Source: an uncultured Collinsella sp. (GTDB lineage Bacteria; Actinomycetota; Coriobacteriia; Coriobacteriales; Coriobacteriaceae). From it: 21,231 bases of DNA. The stretch lies in contig URSO01000040.1 in NCBI GenBank assembly GCA_900550415.1, positions 1-21,231 on the forward strand. Direction: 5' to 3'. The stretch's first letter is position 1. Each line of letters starts with the position of its first letter. Of the stretch, positions 7,611 through 16,855 are shown one piece after another. A program made the translations under genes and the position numbers. The notes under the pieces were generated by a model. It worked only from the letters and a program-made list of their open reading frames with translations. It made no database searches and was not told the origin of the DNA.

Positions 7611-7970
7611 ACAGAAAAGTAGGCATTTTTTAAAACGCTTGGCCGCGCTTGTCGTTGCAGTGGGGTTTGAGGTGCCAAAAAACGGCTTCCGACCAGCGTG
7701 GTTGATCAGCTCAATTGTTCAAAAGGGGTATTCATAAGCGACTTGGCAATGAATTTAAAAATCTATGGGTGCTGCTGTGGACCACTGGTATGCATTTTGC
7801 GACCACAGCCTTGTGCCCGTTGACCTGCGGCTTGGCTCAGCTTGTCCCCGCGGCACCGTATCTTGTCCACAAATCCGTCAAGCTCTTGGTCGGCATTTGG
7901 TTGGAATGCGCATGAAACGTCGTGCGAGTATGGGCATATGTGGAGGTCATGAGGTTGTAGCTGCATATTC
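7611..7970. other. 360-base stretch without a recognisable gene
   Basis: Short open frames exist on both strands, but none has a good ribosome site, a known motif or the codon bias of its neighbours. One strong fold is visible on the plus strand: 7767-7772 pairs with 7813-7818, and inside it 7774-7780 pairs perfectly with 7803-7809. It may be a decayed gene, or an unannotated small RNA. I cannot match it to SRP RNA, 6S RNA, RNase P RNA or tmRNA. Confidence 0.5.
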
Positions 7971-7999
7971 TTGCGGCCTGGGAGGTTGAAAGATATTAT
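7971..7999 (+). promoter_or_regulatory. Promoter of the rpsF-ssb-rpsR-rplI operon
   Basis: TTGCGG (7971-7976) and TATTAT (7994-7999) are separated by 17 bases. They lie about 70 bases before the rpsF start codon and predict a leader of about 65 bases. Confidence 0.7.
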
Positions 8000-8015
8000 T
8001 ACCAAGTCTTTTCCT

Positions 8016-8044
8016 GCTTCAGGCGCACCTTCACGACCTGAAGC
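8016..8044 (+). promoter_or_regulatory. Leader hairpin of rpsF, candidate S6:S18 autoregulatory site
   Basis: A perfect 8-bp stem (8016-8023 / 8037-8044) closes a 13-base loop, inside the predicted leader and 12 bases before the ribosome site. In several bacteria the S6:S18 complex represses its own mRNA through a leader structure at this position. Position and size fit; I cannot confirm the diagnostic bulge, so the assignment is tentative. Confidence 0.45.
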
Positions 8045-8070
8045 CACATTTGCCCAGAGGAGGTGACAAT

Positions 8071-8364
8071 ATGAAGGCTTATGAACTGCTGTTCTTTGTT
8101 GACCCGTCGCTCGACCCCGAGACTCGTCTCGCTGTTATGAAGCGTATCGATACCACGATCGCTGAGGGCGCTGGCAAGGTCGACTCCGTTGACGAGTGGG
8201 GCAAGCGCAAGCTCGCCTACGAGATCAACGACCTCACCGATGGTGACTACACCCTCATCAACTTCCACGCAGATCCTACCCAGATCGCCGAGCTTGATCG
8301 CGTCCTGCGCATCACCGACGCTGTGGTCCGCCACATGATCGTCCGTCGTGACGACCAGGAGTAA
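8071..8364 (+). CDS. rpsF: 30S ribosomal protein S6
   Basis: A 97-residue protein of full family length, starting MKAYELLFFVDPSLD and containing the family stretch WGKRKLAYEIND (43-54). It binds 16S rRNA in the platform together with S18, encoded two genes downstream. The ATG at 8071 follows a near-perfect ribosome site, AGGAGGTGA (8058-8066); an in-frame ATG at 8050 lies upstream of that site and is rejected. First gene of the operon rpsF-ssb-rpsR-rplI. Confidence 0.97.
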   Translation: MKAYELLFFVDPSLDPETRLAVMKRIDTTIAEGAGKVDSVDEWGKRKLAYEINDLTDGDYTLINFHADPTQIAELDRVLRITDAVVRHMIVRRDDQE

Positions 8365-8412
8365 GACTGTCGTTTTGGACTGGGCTTGTGCCCCAAGAGG
8401 AAGTAGTGAGTT

Positions 8413-8865
8413 ATGAGCATCAATCGAGTGAACATCACCGGTAACCTCACCCGCGATCCCGAGCTGCGCGCCACCGCCGGCGGAACCCAGGTTCTGTCCT
8501 TTGGCGTCGCCGTGAACGATCGTCGCCGCAACGCGCAGACTGGCGAGTGGGAGGACTATCCCAACTTTGTCGACTGCACCATGTTCGGCACCCGCGCCGA
8601 GGCCGTGAGCCGTTTCCTGGCAAAGGGAAACAAGGTCGCGATCGAGGGCAAGCTGCGCTACAGCTCTTGGGAGCGCGACGGCCAGCGCCGGAGCAAGCTT
8701 GAGGTCATCGTCGATGAGATCGAGTTTATGAGCTCCCGTGGTGGCCAGGGTGGCTACGATCAGGGTGGTTACGCCCCCGCAGCTCCCGCGCCCGCAGCAC
8801 GTCCTGCCGCACCGGTGGCTACGCCGCCCGCGGTCGACGTCTACGATGAGGACATCCCGTTCTAA
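8413..8865 (+). CDS. ssb: Single-stranded DNA-binding protein SSB
   Basis: 150 residues. An OB-fold covers about residues 1-110 (INRVNITGNLTRDPELRAT at the start, then WEDYPNFVDCTMFGTRAEA). A Gly/Gln then Pro/Ala-rich linker follows, ending in the acidic tip DEDIPF that recruits replication and repair partners. It protects ssDNA as a tetramer at forks. Its place between rpsF and rpsR is the usual one. The spacing from GAGG to the ATG is rather long, so initiation may be modest. Confidence 0.97.
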   Translation: MSINRVNITGNLTRDPELRATAGGTQVLSFGVAVNDRRRNAQTGEWEDYPNFVDCTMFGTRAEAVSRFLAKGNKVAIEGKLRYSSWERDGQRRSKLEVIVDEIEFMSSRGGQGGYDQGGYAPAAPAPAARPAAPVATPPAVDVYDEDIPF

Positions 8866-8892
8866 GGGTTGTTCACCTATTTTTGAGTGAGA

Positions 8893-8918
8893 GGCGGCTT
8901 CGGTTCGCCGAAGTTGCC
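8893..8918 (+). other. Hairpin between ssb and rpsR
   Basis: The inner stem 8898-8903 / 8908-8913 is perfect, with a TTCG loop, and it extends outward by five more pairs (two G-U) to 8893/8918. No T-run follows. It could be a processing site or adjust rpsR translation, since it ends about 6 bases before the ribosome site. Confidence 0.55.
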
Positions 8919-8937
8919 AAACGAAAGGTATTTTGAC

Positions 8938-9204
8938 ATGGCTAATGATTTTTCTGCACGTCAGCCGCGTCGTAAGTACTGCCAGTTCTGCAAGGAGAAC
9001 ACTGAGTTCATCGACTATAAGGACACTCAGCTTCTCCGTAAGTACATGACCGACCGTGGCAAGATCAAGCCCCGTCGCGTCACTGGCGCTTGCACGCAGC
9101 ATCAGCATGACATCGCCAACGCCATCAAGCGCGCCCGTGAGATGGCTCTCCTGCCGTACACCGTCCCCGTGGTTTCCTCTCGTGGCAACCGCGACCGCGG
9201 CTAA
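8938..9204 (+). CDS. rpsR: 30S ribosomal protein S18 (zinc-binding form)
   Basis: An 88-residue S18. Cys15 and Cys18 (CQFC) plus Cys52 are present, so this is the C+ zinc-binding type rather than a zinc-free paralogue. The start is MANDFS at 8938 after AAAGGT; a frame beginning at 8887 would read through an intergenic hairpin. It partners with S6. The 72-base gap after ssb holds a hairpin. Confidence 0.95.
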   Translation: MANDFSARQPRRKYCQFCKENTEFIDYKDTQLLRKYMTDRGKIKPRRVTGACTQHQHDIANAIKRAREMALLPYTVPVVSSRGNRDRG

Positions 9205-9219
9205 GAAGGGAGACGCATC

Positions 9220-9741
9220 ATGAAGGTTATTCTTCTCGATGAGATCAAGGGCAAGGGCGGCGAGGGTGACGTCGTTGAGGTCGCTCAGGGTTACGCTGAG
9301 AACTTCCTGTTCCCCAAGAAGCTCGCTGTTGCCGCCACCAAGGGCAACCTCAAGCAGCTTGACGAGCGTCGCAACAACATCGCCAAGCGCGAGGCCGTCC
9401 GCCTGGCTACCGCCAACGAGACCAAGGCTGCCTTCGAGGGCAAGACGGTCACCGTTGACGTCAAGGTCGGCGACGAGGGCATCCTCTTTGGCTCCGTTAC
9501 CGCCGCTATGATCGCTGATGCCATCAAGGCTCAGCTCGGTATGGACATCGACCGCAAGCGCGTCGAGCTCGGTAAGCCCATCAAGGTTGCCGGTGCCCAC
9601 ACCGTTGCCATCTCGCTGTACCGCGAGATCAAGGCCGAGGTTGTCGTTCTCGTCGGCGTTACCGCCGAGGAGCTCGCTGCCGAGGCTGAGGTCGCCGAGG
9701 CCGAGACCGCCGAGGTCGAGACTGAGGCTGCTGCCGAGTAG
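9220..9741 (+). CDS. rplI: 50S ribosomal protein L9 with acidic C-terminal tail
   Basis: 173 residues, against about 149 in most bacteria. The N-terminal RNA-binding domain is canonical (MKVILLDEIKGKGGEGDVV, then GYAENFLFPKKLA), followed by the long helix and C-terminal domain to about residue 150. The extra 24 residues are almost only Ala, Glu, Val and Thr. L9 sits at the base of the L1 stalk and influences frame maintenance. The start follows GGGAGA; it is the last gene of the operon, with a strong terminator behind it. Confidence 0.95.
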   Translation: MKVILLDEIKGKGGEGDVVEVAQGYAENFLFPKKLAVAATKGNLKQLDERRNNIAKREAVRLATANETKAAFEGKTVTVDVKVGDEGILFGSVTAAMIADAIKAQLGMDIDRKRVELGKPIKVAGAHTVAISLYREIKAEVVVLVGVTAEELAAEAEVAEAETAEVETEAAAE

Positions 9742-9773
9742 CATTTGCTGCAACGCAACAATCTTGTTCTAAG

Positions 9774-9811
9774 AAGGGCGCTCTGGGAAACCAGGGCGCC
9801 CTTTTGTTTTA
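9774..9811 (+). terminator. Intrinsic terminator of the rpsF operon
   Basis: A 13-bp stem (9774-9786 / 9791-9803, one G-U) with a GAAA tetraloop is followed by TTTT, G, TTTT. It separates the ribosomal operon from dnaB. Confidence 0.92.
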
Positions 9812-9925
9812 TTTGCGCTGAGTGAGTGTCATGGCGAACGTTGCGTCGAAGTCCTATACACAGGACCGTTCATCCGTTTGGTTCGGTGATGATTGGCGGC
9901 GCGCGGCGCGTTTTGGGACCGTGGC

Positions 9926-9934
9926 TGATACTAT
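9926..9934 (+). promoter_or_regulatory. Putative extended -10 promoter of dnaB
   Basis: TG, one base, then TACTAT (9929-9934), 33 bases before the dnaB start. No good -35 box precedes it, but extended -10 elements can work without one. Since a terminator precedes dnaB, a promoter is expected in 9812-9967. Confidence 0.4.
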
Positions 9935-9967
9935 GGATGCTCGCAAGCGATATGAATGAGGATGCTC

Positions 9968-11359
9968 ATGGCATACGACGATAGGGAGACCGGGCTGACG
10001 GTTGAGGACCGCGGCTCCAAGTTGGGTCTTCCCCAAAACCAAGATGCAGAGGCCAATGTACTGGCCGCTATGCTGCTATCGCCCGAGGTGGTCGAAGAGG
10101 CCCAGGTCGAGCTGCAGCCCGATGACTTCTACCGGCCCATTCATAAGACCATCTATACCGCGATGGTCGATATGTACAACAGCCGCATTCCCATCGACTC
10201 CATCTCGCTGATCGATTACCTGCGAAGCATCAACAAGCTTGATGCCGTGGGCGGCGAGGCCTACATTTTGGAGTTGATGGGTCAGACCCTGTCGCTCGTC
10301 AACTGGCAGCACCATGCCGCTATCGTTCGCCGCGATTCGATGCTGCGTGAGCTGATCGGCGCCACCAACGAGATCAACGCGCTGGCCTATAACGCTCCCA
10401 CCGATACCAAAGAGGTCGTGGAGCTGGCCGAGAGCAAGCTGCTCAAGGTCACGGCACGCGAGGTCAAGTCGAGCTACAAGACGCTGACCGAGTTTATGGT
10501 CGAGGCCTATAACGAGGCCGAGGAAGTGTGCCAGGCCGGTGGCCAGGCTGCGGGAGTGCCCACGGGCTTCCCGTCACTCGACCGCATGCTCATGGGTTTT
10601 CGCGAGGGCCAGCTCATCATCATCGGCGCCCGCCCTGCTGTGGGTAAGACGTCGTTCGCCCTGAATCTGGCGCTCAACGCTGCCGCGGCCGGTTATACCG
10701 TCGGCTTCTTCTCGCTGGAGATGTCGGGCAAGGAAATTGCCCAGCGTCTGATTTGCGCCTACGCCATGATTTCGATCAGTGACTTCCGCATGGGCCGCAT
10801 TAGCCCCGAGCAGTGGGCCAATATCAACGAGGCCACGCAGACCTTGTCCAAGCTCGATATTCTGATTGACGATACGCCCGGCACCACAGTGACCGAGATT
10901 CGCGCCAAGAGCCGCCGCATGCTCCACAACAAGGAGAAGGCCATCATCATCCTGGACTACCTGCAGCTGGTGAGTCCTCCGCCGGGACGCCGCTCCGAGA
11001 GCCGTACCGTCGAGGTCTCCGAGATGTCGCGTGGTCTGAAGATCATGGCCAAGGAGCTCAAGATCCCGCTCATCGCGCTGTCGCAGCTCTCGCGTCAGGT
11101 CGAATCCCGTACCGGCAAGCGCCCGCAGCTTTCCGACCTTCGTGAATCGGGCTCCATCGAGCAGGACGCCGATATCGTTATGTTCTTGGACCGCTCCGCC
11201 GACGAGGCCGAAGCCTCGCGCGACGATCGACCCGACGAGGGCGTTACGCGTATCGTCGTGGCCAAGAACCGTTCGGGCCCGATCGGCGACGTCGACCTGA
11301 TGTTCCTGCCGGCATCCACCAAGTTCTATGAGCTTGATGGGGCACATGCCGAGGAGTAG
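9968..11359 (+). CDS. dnaB: Replicative DNA helicase DnaB
   Basis: 463 residues. The N-terminal DnaB domain (about 18-120, NQDAEANVLAAMLLSP) contacts primase. The RecA-like SF4 helicase domain follows, with Walker A GARPAVGKT (220-228), Walker B LDYLQL with Asp330, and the later LSQLSRQVESR and LRESGSIEQDADIV stretches. It forms a hexamer that unwinds the fork 5'-3'. No intein or frameshift is seen. Three in-frame ATGs are close together (9956, 9962, 9968); I chose 9968 because GAGG (9958-9961) lies 6 bases upstream. Downstream of the rpsF operon, as in many Gram-positives. Confidence 0.95.
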   Translation: MAYDDRETGLTVEDRGSKLGLPQNQDAEANVLAAMLLSPEVVEEAQVELQPDDFYRPIHKTIYTAMVDMYNSRIPIDSISLIDYLRSINKLDAVGGEAYILELMGQTLSLVNWQHHAAIVRRDSMLRELIGATNEINALAYNAPTDTKEVVELAESKLLKVTAREVKSSYKTLTEFMVEAYNEAEEVCQAGGQAAGVPTGFPSLDRMLMGFREGQLIIIGARPAVGKTSFALNLALNAAAAGYTVGFFSLEMSGKEIAQRLICAYAMISISDFRMGRISPEQWANINEATQTLSKLDILIDDTPGTTVTEIRAKSRRMLHNKEKAIIILDYLQLVSPPPGRRSESRTVEVSEMSRGLKIMAKELKIPLIALSQLSRQVESRTGKRPQLSDLRESGSIEQDADIVMFLDRSADEAEASRDDRPDEGVTRIVVAKNRSGPIGDVDLMFLPASTKFYELDGAHAEE

Positions 11360-11386
11360 GACAGGCGCCCGTTGCACGGGTATACT
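11358..11386 (+). promoter_or_regulatory. Promoter of purA
   Basis: AGGACA (11358-11363) and TATACT (11381-11386) have an exact 17-base spacer. The -35 box overlaps the dnaB stop codon. The start codon is 67 bases beyond the -10 box. Confidence 0.6.
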
Positions 11387-11452
11387 GGGAATGTTTTGTG
11401 CTTCTGCGTGCCGGCGTGGCGCGTAGACAGTCCATGAATGTAAGGAGTAAAC

Positions 11453-12739
<1,287 letters not shown>

Positions 12740-12761
12740 TCGGGACTATTTGTTTATTGCG

Positions 12762-12803
12762 ATATACCCCTTTGCAGCCCGGACGGGCGGCCGAGGGGTA
12801 TAT
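12762..12803 (+). terminator. Hairpin between purA and purD
   Basis: A perfect 10-bp outer stem (12762-12771 / 12794-12803) encloses a second GC stem (12777-12780 / 12785-12788). Only three T's follow directly, so termination may be partial. It begins about 22 bases after the purA stop codon and ends 54 bases before purD. Confidence 0.6.
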
Positions 12804-12857
12804 TTGCTTGCAAAGGGCTCGCGCGGAGCGGGCCATTCATCCATAGAGGAGGCACCC

Positions 12858-14162
12858 TTGAAGGCGGACACTCAAACCATCGACATCCTGTTGTTGGGCA
12901 GCGGCGGCCGCGAGCATGCTTTGGCAGCTAAGCTCGCAGCATCACCGCGCGCCGGCAAGCTCTACATTGCGCCGGGTAACGGCGGCACCGCGAGCTGCGG
13001 CGAGAACGTTGTTCTCGACGACTGCGATCCTGCGGCCGTGGCGGCGTTTGCGCAGAGCCACGGATGCGGACTCGTGGTAATTGGCCCCGAGGCTCCGCTC
13101 GTGGCGGGCGTGGCCGACGCCGTGCGCGCGGCGGGTATTCCCTGCTTTGGCCCGGGTGCCGAGGGCGCCCAGATGGAGGGTTCCAAGCTGTTCTCCAAGC
13201 AGCTCATGGAGCGCGCCGGTATCCCGACGGCAGCCTATGGTTCGTTTACCGATGAGGCTTCGGCTCTCGCCTACGTGCGCGAGCAGGGCGCTCCGCTGGT
13301 CGTGAAGGCCGACGGCCTTGCCGCGGGCAAGGGCGTTATCGTGGCGACCGAACTTGAGCAGGCCGAGGAGGCCGTGCGCGAGTGCTTTGGCGGCACCTTT
13401 GGCGATGCCGGCAATACCGTGGTCATCGAGGAGATGCTCGTTGGTCCCGAGTGCTCGCTGCTGGCCTTTACCGACGGCAAGACCGTGCGCCCCATGGCCA
13501 CCTCGCAGGACCACAAGCGCGCGCTCGAGGGCGACAAGGGCCCCAACACCGGCGGCATGGGCGTCTACAGCCCGGTGCCCATCGTGACCGACGAGGAGCA
13601 CGCCACCATGGTGGCGGTCATGGAGCAGACCGTGGCAGAGCTCGCTGCCGAGGGTATCGACTACCGCGGCTGTCTGTATGGCGGCTTTATGCTCACCCCC
13701 GCCGGCCCCAAGGTACTGGAGTTCAACGCCCGCTTTGGCGACCCCGAGACGCAGGTCGTGCTCCCGCGCCTTAAGAACGACCTGGTCGAGGTCATGCTGG
13801 CTTGTGCCAACTGCGAGCTCGATCAGATTGAGCTCGACTGGCGTGACGAGTGGGCCGTGGCCGTTGTCCTGACGAGCGCGGGCTATCCCGGCAGCTACGA
13901 GAAGGGCAAGGTCATCACCGGTATCGCCGACGCCGAGGCCATGGAGAACGTGACCGTGTACCACGCGGGCACCGCCGTGGTGGACGGTCAGCTCGTGACC
14001 AATGGTGGCCGCGTGCTTGCCGTGACCGCTCTGGGCGACACGTTCGAGAGCGCTCGCAACCTTGCCTACGAGGCTTGCGAGAAGATTGATTTTGAGGGTA
14101 AGACCCTGCGTCACGACATTGGCCTGCGTGCGCTGCGCGGCCGCGACGCCTGGGATGCCTAA
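12858..14162 (+). CDS. purD: Phosphoribosylamine-glycine ligase (GAR synthetase)
   Basis: 434 residues. It ligates glycine to phosphoribosylamine with ATP, the second step of purine synthesis. An N-terminal LLLGSGGREHALA loop, then the ATP-grasp core with VVKADGLAAGKGV, DHKRALEGDKGPNTGGMG and FNARFGDPETQ, are all present. I chose a TTG start at 12858: AGGAGG sits 6 bases upstream, and the protein then begins with the usual KADTQTIDILLLG lead. The frame runs open further upstream to 12690 but overlaps purA and the hairpin there. A NUDIX gene follows 21 bases later. Confidence 0.95.
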   Translation: MKADTQTIDILLLGSGGREHALAAKLAASPRAGKLYIAPGNGGTASCGENVVLDDCDPAAVAAFAQSHGCGLVVIGPEAPLVAGVADAVRAAGIPCFGPGAEGAQMEGSKLFSKQLMERAGIPTAAYGSFTDEASALAYVREQGAPLVVKADGLAAGKGVIVATELEQAEEAVRECFGGTFGDAGNTVVIEEMLVGPECSLLAFTDGKTVRPMATSQDHKRALEGDKGPNTGGMGVYSPVPIVTDEEHATMVAVMEQTVAELAAEGIDYRGCLYGGFMLTPAGPKVLEFNARFGDPETQVVLPRLKNDLVEVMLACANCELDQIELDWRDEWAVAVVLTSAGYPGSYEKGKVITGIADAEAMENVTVYHAGTAVVDGQLVTNGGRVLAVTALGDTFESARNLAYEACEKIDFEGKTLRHDIGLRALRGRDAWDA

Positions 14163-14183
14163 AATCCGAGAGGAATGAGACGG

Positions 14184-14879
14184 ATGGACGAGAAGAACGA
14201 AGAGCTCGTGGACGCACAGATCGTCGAGGAGGACAGCCGCATGTATGGGCACGCCGAGGGCGAACCTGGTGGCGAGGTCGCTGACGAGCCGGCGCTGGTG
14301 CTGGGCGACGACGACCCGTACGATGCCGAGCTGCACGAGAAGATTCTTTCGGAGGAGTGCGCCTGGAAGGGCAAGATCCTCGACGTTCACCGTCTTGAGG
14401 TTGAGCTGCCTAACGGTCGCCGCAGCGCCCGCGATATCGTTCGCCATCCGGGCGCGGCGGCCGTTGTGGCGCTGACCGAGAGCGGTAAGATCGTACTGGT
14501 GCGTCAGTACCGCACCGCCATCGACCGCGTGACGGTCGAGATTCCCGCCGGCAAGCTCGATCCAGGCGAGGACCCGCTCGATTGCGCCAAACGCGAGCTG
14601 CATGAGGAGACGGGCTTTAGGGCTGGTCGCATTCGCTTTTTGACGTCGATTGTCACGTCCTGCGGTTTTTGCGACGAGATCATTCATATCTACCTGGCCA
14701 CCAAGCTCGAGTTCGACGCGCCCAACCCCGATGATGATGAGTTTGTCAACGTGGACCTGGTGCCGCTGCACGAGCTGATCGACGCCGTGCTCGACGGCAA
14801 GATCGAAGACGCCAAGACCGTCGTGGGCGCCTTGGCCTGTGATAGCATCGCGCACAGACTGGGCGGAGCCGAACTGTAA
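14184..14879 (+). CDS. NUDIX hydrolase, ADP-ribose pyrophosphatase-like
   Basis: 231 residues. The NUDIX box G-x5-E-x7-R-E-x2-E-E-x-G is complete (Gly123 to Gly144, with Glu138, Glu141 and Glu142 as metal ligands). RQYR (107-110) and VEIPAGKLDPGE upstream of the box fit the ADP-ribose/NudF branch. About 55 N-terminal residues are an acidic extension absent from most relatives. The ATG at 14184 has GAGAGGA about 9 bases upstream; the ATG at 14175 is too close to that site. Co-transcribed with purD (21-base gap). The exact substrate cannot be read from the sequence. Confidence 0.9.
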   Translation: MDEKNEELVDAQIVEEDSRMYGHAEGEPGGEVADEPALVLGDDDPYDAELHEKILSEECAWKGKILDVHRLEVELPNGRRSARDIVRHPGAAAVVALTESGKIVLVRQYRTAIDRVTVEIPAGKLDPGEDPLDCAKRELHEETGFRAGRIRFLTSIVTSCGFCDEIIHIYLATKLEFDAPNPDDDEFVNVDLVPLHELIDAVLDGKIEDAKTVVGALACDSIAHRLGGAEL

Positions 14880-14882
14880 CGA

Positions 14883-14898
14883 GCGGGAATGATCCCGC
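14883..14898 (+). other. Small hairpin after the NUDIX gene
   Basis: A perfect 6-bp GC-rich stem (14883-14888 / 14893-14898) with loop ATGA, 3 bases after the stop codon. No clear T-run follows, so it is a weak terminator at best or a 3' end stabiliser. Confidence 0.45.
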
Positions 14899-14918
14899 AG
14901 GTTTGTGTAAGTCAGCGA

Positions 14919-15054
14919 AAGTGCTCCATTTGAGACAAGGTGGCCTAAAAGAGGAGGGAAGCGTATGGATATACGCGACCGACGATTGAAGGCTAGATTG
15001 TTCAAATGGAGCACTTGCAGCGTCGAGACGAAACGCGGTTTGGTAAAACCGCGT
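14919..15054 (+). promoter_or_regulatory. Structured leader of the ABC exporter gene
   Basis: Three nested or serial inverted repeats. (i) 14919-14933 is the exact complement of 15002-15016 (15 bp). (ii) Inside it, 14961-14966 / 14971-14976 is a 6-bp hairpin whose 5' arm contains the first two bases of the ATG at 14965. (iii) 15033-15041 / 15046-15054 is a perfect 9-bp hairpin abutting the ribosome site of the ATG at 15064. Such an arrangement suggests control of start choice or translation. No known riboswitch was recognised. Confidence 0.6.
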
Positions 15055-15063
15055 AAGGTGATT

Positions 15064-16836
15064 ATGCTGAAGAGGTTTCTTTCTTACTACAAGCCCCAGA
15101 TGGGGCTTTTTGTTGCCGATACTGTTTGCGCTCTGGTGCTTGCCGCCATTGACCTTGCGTTTCCTATTATTCTGCGCAATTTGACCGGTGGGTTGTTTAC
15201 CCAGGGTCAGGCTGCCATTATGCAGGCGCTCGGTATGATCGCGGTGGGTTTGGTGCTGATGTATATCATCCGTTGCGCCTGCCGCTACTTTGTGAGCTAC
15301 TGGGGCCACGTGATGGGCGCCCGCATGGAGTCCAAGATGCGCGAGGACCTGTTTGACCAGTACGAGCGCTTTAGCTTTGCGTACTTCGACCGTAACAGCT
15401 CGGGCGACATGATGAGCCGAGTGGTCAACGACCTGTTCGATATCTGCGAGGCGGCGCATCACGTGCCCGAGTGGATCATCATCTGCGGCATCGAGATTAT
15501 CGGCTCGTTTGTGATCCTCTTTACCATCGCCCCGGTGCTGGCGCTTGCCATGGCTGTGGTGACAGCAGCGTTTGCGGTCATCATGTTTTGGCAGAACATG
15601 CGCATGCGCGAGGTCTTTAGCGACAACCGCAAAAAGATCAGCGGCATCAATGCGCAGCTGCAGGATTCGCTGGCGGGCATGCGCGTGGTCAAGAGTTTTG
15701 CCAATGAGGAGACCGAACGCTTCAAGTTCCGCGCCTCCAACAATCGCTATCTTTCGTCCAAGGAGAACATGTATCACGCCATGGGCGTCTATACCGCGAC
15801 GTATGGCCTGCTCTCGGGTGTGCTCTATGTGATCGTGGTGCTGCTGGGCGGCTGGCTGGTCGCCCAGGGACAGCTGCAGGCGGTCGATATGGCGACCTTT
15901 GCACTCTATATTTCGCTGTTCTGCACGCCGCTCGAGACACTCGTCAATTCGGCCGAAACGTATCAGAAGGCCATCGCCGGCTTTAAGCGCATGGACGAGG
16001 TGCTCTCGACCGCGCCGGATATCCAGGACAAGCCGGGCGCTACGGATCTGCAGGTGACTGCCGGCGCCGTGGAGTATCACGACGTGTGCTTTAACTACGA
16101 GGACGTTGAGCTGGGCGAGGGCGATGCCGAAGAGCGTCCCGTTATCGACCATATGAATCTGTCCATCAAGCCTGGGCAGACCATCGCTTTGGTTGGCCCT
16201 TCGGGCGGCGGCAAGTCCACGACCTGTTCGCTGCTGCCGCGCTTTTATGACGTGGCTGCCGGATCCATTAGCATCGACGGCCAGGACGTGCGCGATGTGA
16301 CGCAGCAGAGCCTGCGTCGCGCCATCGGCCTGGTGCAGCAGGATGTCTATCTGTTTGACGGCACGATTGGCGAGAACATCGCCTACGGCAAGCCGGGCGC
16401 TACGGCAGGAGAGATCGCCGAGGCCGCCCGTCGCGCCAACATCGATGCCTTTATCGAGTCGCTTCCACAGGGTTATGACACGGTCGTGGGCGAGCGTGGC
16501 AGCCGTCTTTCGGGCGGACAGAAGCAACGCGTTGCCATTGCGCGCGTGTTTCTCAAGAACCCCAAGATCCTGATTTTGGACGAGGCGACGAGTGCTTTGG
16601 ATAACGAGAGCGAGGAGGCGGTCCAGGAGTCGCTCGAAGAGCTGGCACGCGGCCGTACCACAATCATCATCGCCCACCGTCTCTCGACCATTAAACACGC
16701 CGATGAGATTGCGACCGTTGAGCATGGTCGCGTTGTGGAACGTGGCACGCATGAACAGCTTCTCGCCCGTGGCGGCACCTATGCCCGTTACTATCGAATG
16801 CAGTTCGAAGGTGCGCGTGCGCACGAGCTCGACTGA
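15064..16836 (+). CDS. ABC exporter half-transporter (fused membrane and ATPase domains)
   Basis: 590 residues from the ATG at 15064. Six predicted membrane helices (about 1-310) of the type I exporter fold precede an ATPase domain with Walker A GPSGGGKST (378-386), signature LSGGQ (482-486), Walker B ILILDE (Glu507 catalytic) and the switch His538. It is of the MsbA/LmrA-like class that exports lipids, drugs or peptides as a dimer. No partner half-transporter is nearby, so a homodimer is likely. A second in-frame ATG at 14965 has an even better ribosome site (GAGGAGGG) and would add a basic 33-residue leader. AAGGTG sits 3 bases before 15064. Substrate unknown. Confidence 0.92.
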   Translation: MLKRFLSYYKPQMGLFVADTVCALVLAAIDLAFPIILRNLTGGLFTQGQAAIMQALGMIAVGLVLMYIIRCACRYFVSYWGHVMGARMESKMREDLFDQYERFSFAYFDRNSSGDMMSRVVNDLFDICEAAHHVPEWIIICGIEIIGSFVILFTIAPVLALAMAVVTAAFAVIMFWQNMRMREVFSDNRKKISGINAQLQDSLAGMRVVKSFANEETERFKFRASNNRYLSSKENMYHAMGVYTATYGLLSGVLYVIVVLLGGWLVAQGQLQAVDMATFALYISLFCTPLETLVNSAETYQKAIAGFKRMDEVLSTAPDIQDKPGATDLQVTAGAVEYHDVCFNYEDVELGEGDAEERPVIDHMNLSIKPGQTIALVGPSGGGKSTTCSLLPRFYDVAAGSISIDGQDVRDVTQQSLRRAIGLVQQDVYLFDGTIGENIAYGKPGATAGEIAEAARRANIDAFIESLPQGYDTVVGERGSRLSGGQKQRVAIARVFLKNPKILILDEATSALDNESEEAVQESLEELARGRTTIIIAHRLSTIKHADEIATVEHGRVVERGTHEQLLARGGTYARYYRMQFEGARAHELD

Positions 16837-16855
16837 TTGATATGACAGGAAGTTT

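Noticed and set aside
7763..8047. Minus-strand reading frame of 94 codons before rpsF
   Set aside because: It covers the rpsF promoter and leader hairpin, has no motif and no clear ribosome site.
12942..15014. Very long open frame on the minus strand opposite purD and the NUDIX gene
   Set aside because: A mirror of GC-rich codon bias. The plus strand carries intact, recognisable enzymes, and the minus frame has no ribosome site or known motif. The same applies to the long minus frames at 14746-17001, 7999-9753, 17981-19522 and 2379-3338.
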